A stretch of DNA of 64,000 nt from Hemibagrus wyckioides. Its lineage: Eukaryota > Chordata > Actinopteri > Siluriformes > Bagridae. The notes beneath the pieces were generated by a model. That model did no database searches. It worked only from the letters and a program-made list of their open reading frames with translations, and was not told the DNA's origin. Position 1 is the stretch's first letter, and each line of letters begins with the position of its first letter. Shown piece by piece: positions 63,096 to 64,000 of the stretch. Position numbers and translations under genes: made by a program. Location: NCBI RefSeq assembly GCF_019097595.1, contig NC_080726.1, positions 9,832,205-9,896,204 on the forward strand, given 5' to 3'.

Positions 63096-63753
63096 TGAGC
63101 TTAAAGAATGTGAGTTATACACTTACAGATGTGGATGGATACAGTAAATGAATATGTAATGAGGGAGTAAAACCTGCGGCAGTGTCAACAGTTTAGAACT
63201 GGTATGTCCTGTTGTTGGAGATAAAGTGTGTGTGTGTCTTTCTGACACATCCAATTTATTTACGCAAAGTGCAATATGCTAATACAACTACAATATGCTT
63301 TCACTCATCTCTATATACAGTCCTCTATAATTCCCACTCTACGTGTACCATGCTTACTATTTATTTATGACCAAGTTTCCTAAGAGGTCCTGACTAAGAT
63401 GCAATACCACCGTTCATCACTAGGTGGCAGGGCAAAGCAAATTTAGTGCAGGAGCAACGCCTGTACTAGGTAAAATCTTGCAGCTGCTGTATTTACTCAA
63501 AGAAAATCCATTATTTACACTAAACAAAGCCTAATGCTCAGTGCCATTTCAACTATTCACCTTTTGGGGATATTGAATTTAGTTTAATCGCTTTTGATCT
63601 ATAGACATCTGATTAATAGAACATCACGCGACGCTAATAAACAAAAACAAACAAACAAAAACAAAAACAACAATTCCTAAGCAGGCAATCTCAAACTTTA
63701 AGAATTTAGTGGTAACTGGGTTTAGGTTTACTGTATTATGTCAGACGCTGACT

Positions 63754-63756
<3 letters not shown>

Positions 63757-63807
<51 letters not shown>
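63757..63807. repeat. (CA)n microsatellite
   Basis: About 51 bases of uninterrupted CA repeat. Confidence 0.97.
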
Positions 63808-63809
<2 letters not shown>

Positions 63810-64000
63810 GTCGTGGGTTTGGCTGTGTGAACTTCCTGTCACTAGGTGTATGGTTGAAAGGGGTGGGGTGGCCTGCCTGCATGTCTATCTAATCTATCTC
63901 ATAATATTTCTCCATTCAGGGCTCTAAGCTCATTCTCCACTACAGCCAGTTCAGTTCACACTGACTGACCAGTGAACTATAGCCTTTAACCATCTGCTAT

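Noticed and set aside
63900..64000. A good-looking acceptor (ttctccattcag) at about 63919 that could join to the exon at 60596.
   Set aside because: In the required phase it reads only 14 codons to a stop, giving a 45-residue product with no known relative. Not supported as an exon.

Overview
This is vertebrate nuclear DNA, almost certainly from a ray-finned (teleost) fish. The genes are split into many short exons with GT/AG introns. The intergenic DNA is AT-rich and full of long (GATA)n, (CA)n and (TA)n microsatellites. There are many decayed Tc1/mariner copies and LINE/SINE tails of the kinds common in fish. A catfish-like genome is possible from the repeats, but the sequence alone does not prove it. 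No prokaryotic, viral or CRISPR content was seen. Six complete protein-coding genes can be rebuilt exon by exon with intact reading frames, plus one unidentified candidate first exon near the right end.

Layout. Positions 1-2.1 kb hold no gene. SLC46A1 (proton-coupled folate transporter, + strand, 6 coding exons, 487 aa) runs from 2.9 to 7.5 kb. It converges on SARM1 (NAD+ hydrolase of axon degeneration, - strand, 8 coding exons, 706 aa) at 9.3-13.7 kb. SARM1 diverges from vitronectin VTN (+ strand, 8 exons, 503 aa) at 16.0-20.9 kb. VTN converges on SCARF1 (scavenger receptor, - strand, 11 exons, 895 aa) at 22.1-28.2 kb. RILP (Rab7 effector, - strand, 8 exons, 416 aa) follows at 29.8-37.3 kb, then PRPF8 (core U5 snRNP protein, - strand, 42 coding exons, 2338 aa) at 40.6-53.6 kb, with its promoter near 54.3-54.6 kb. 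The last 9.4 kb is mostly repeats, including a Tc1 transposon sitting inside a LINE 3' end. It also has a candidate 31-codon first exon at 60.5 kb (+).

The genes do not form one pathway. They are two conserved neighbourhoods: SLC46A1-SARM1-VTN (17q11.2 in human) and SCARF1-RILP-PRPF8 (17p13.3 in human), here joined within 64 kb. The main unusual points are: two SARM1 3' splice sites whose pyrimidine tract is replaced by a (TG)n repeat, one of them in front of the exon that begins with the catalytic glutamate; an Asn/Gln/Trp repeat in the vitronectin C-terminal linker; a long GATA-cored palindrome in SLC46A1 intron 1; paired CACGTG boxes upstream of SLC46A1; and nested or head-to-head transposon debris. 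I found no convincing wholly new biological system.
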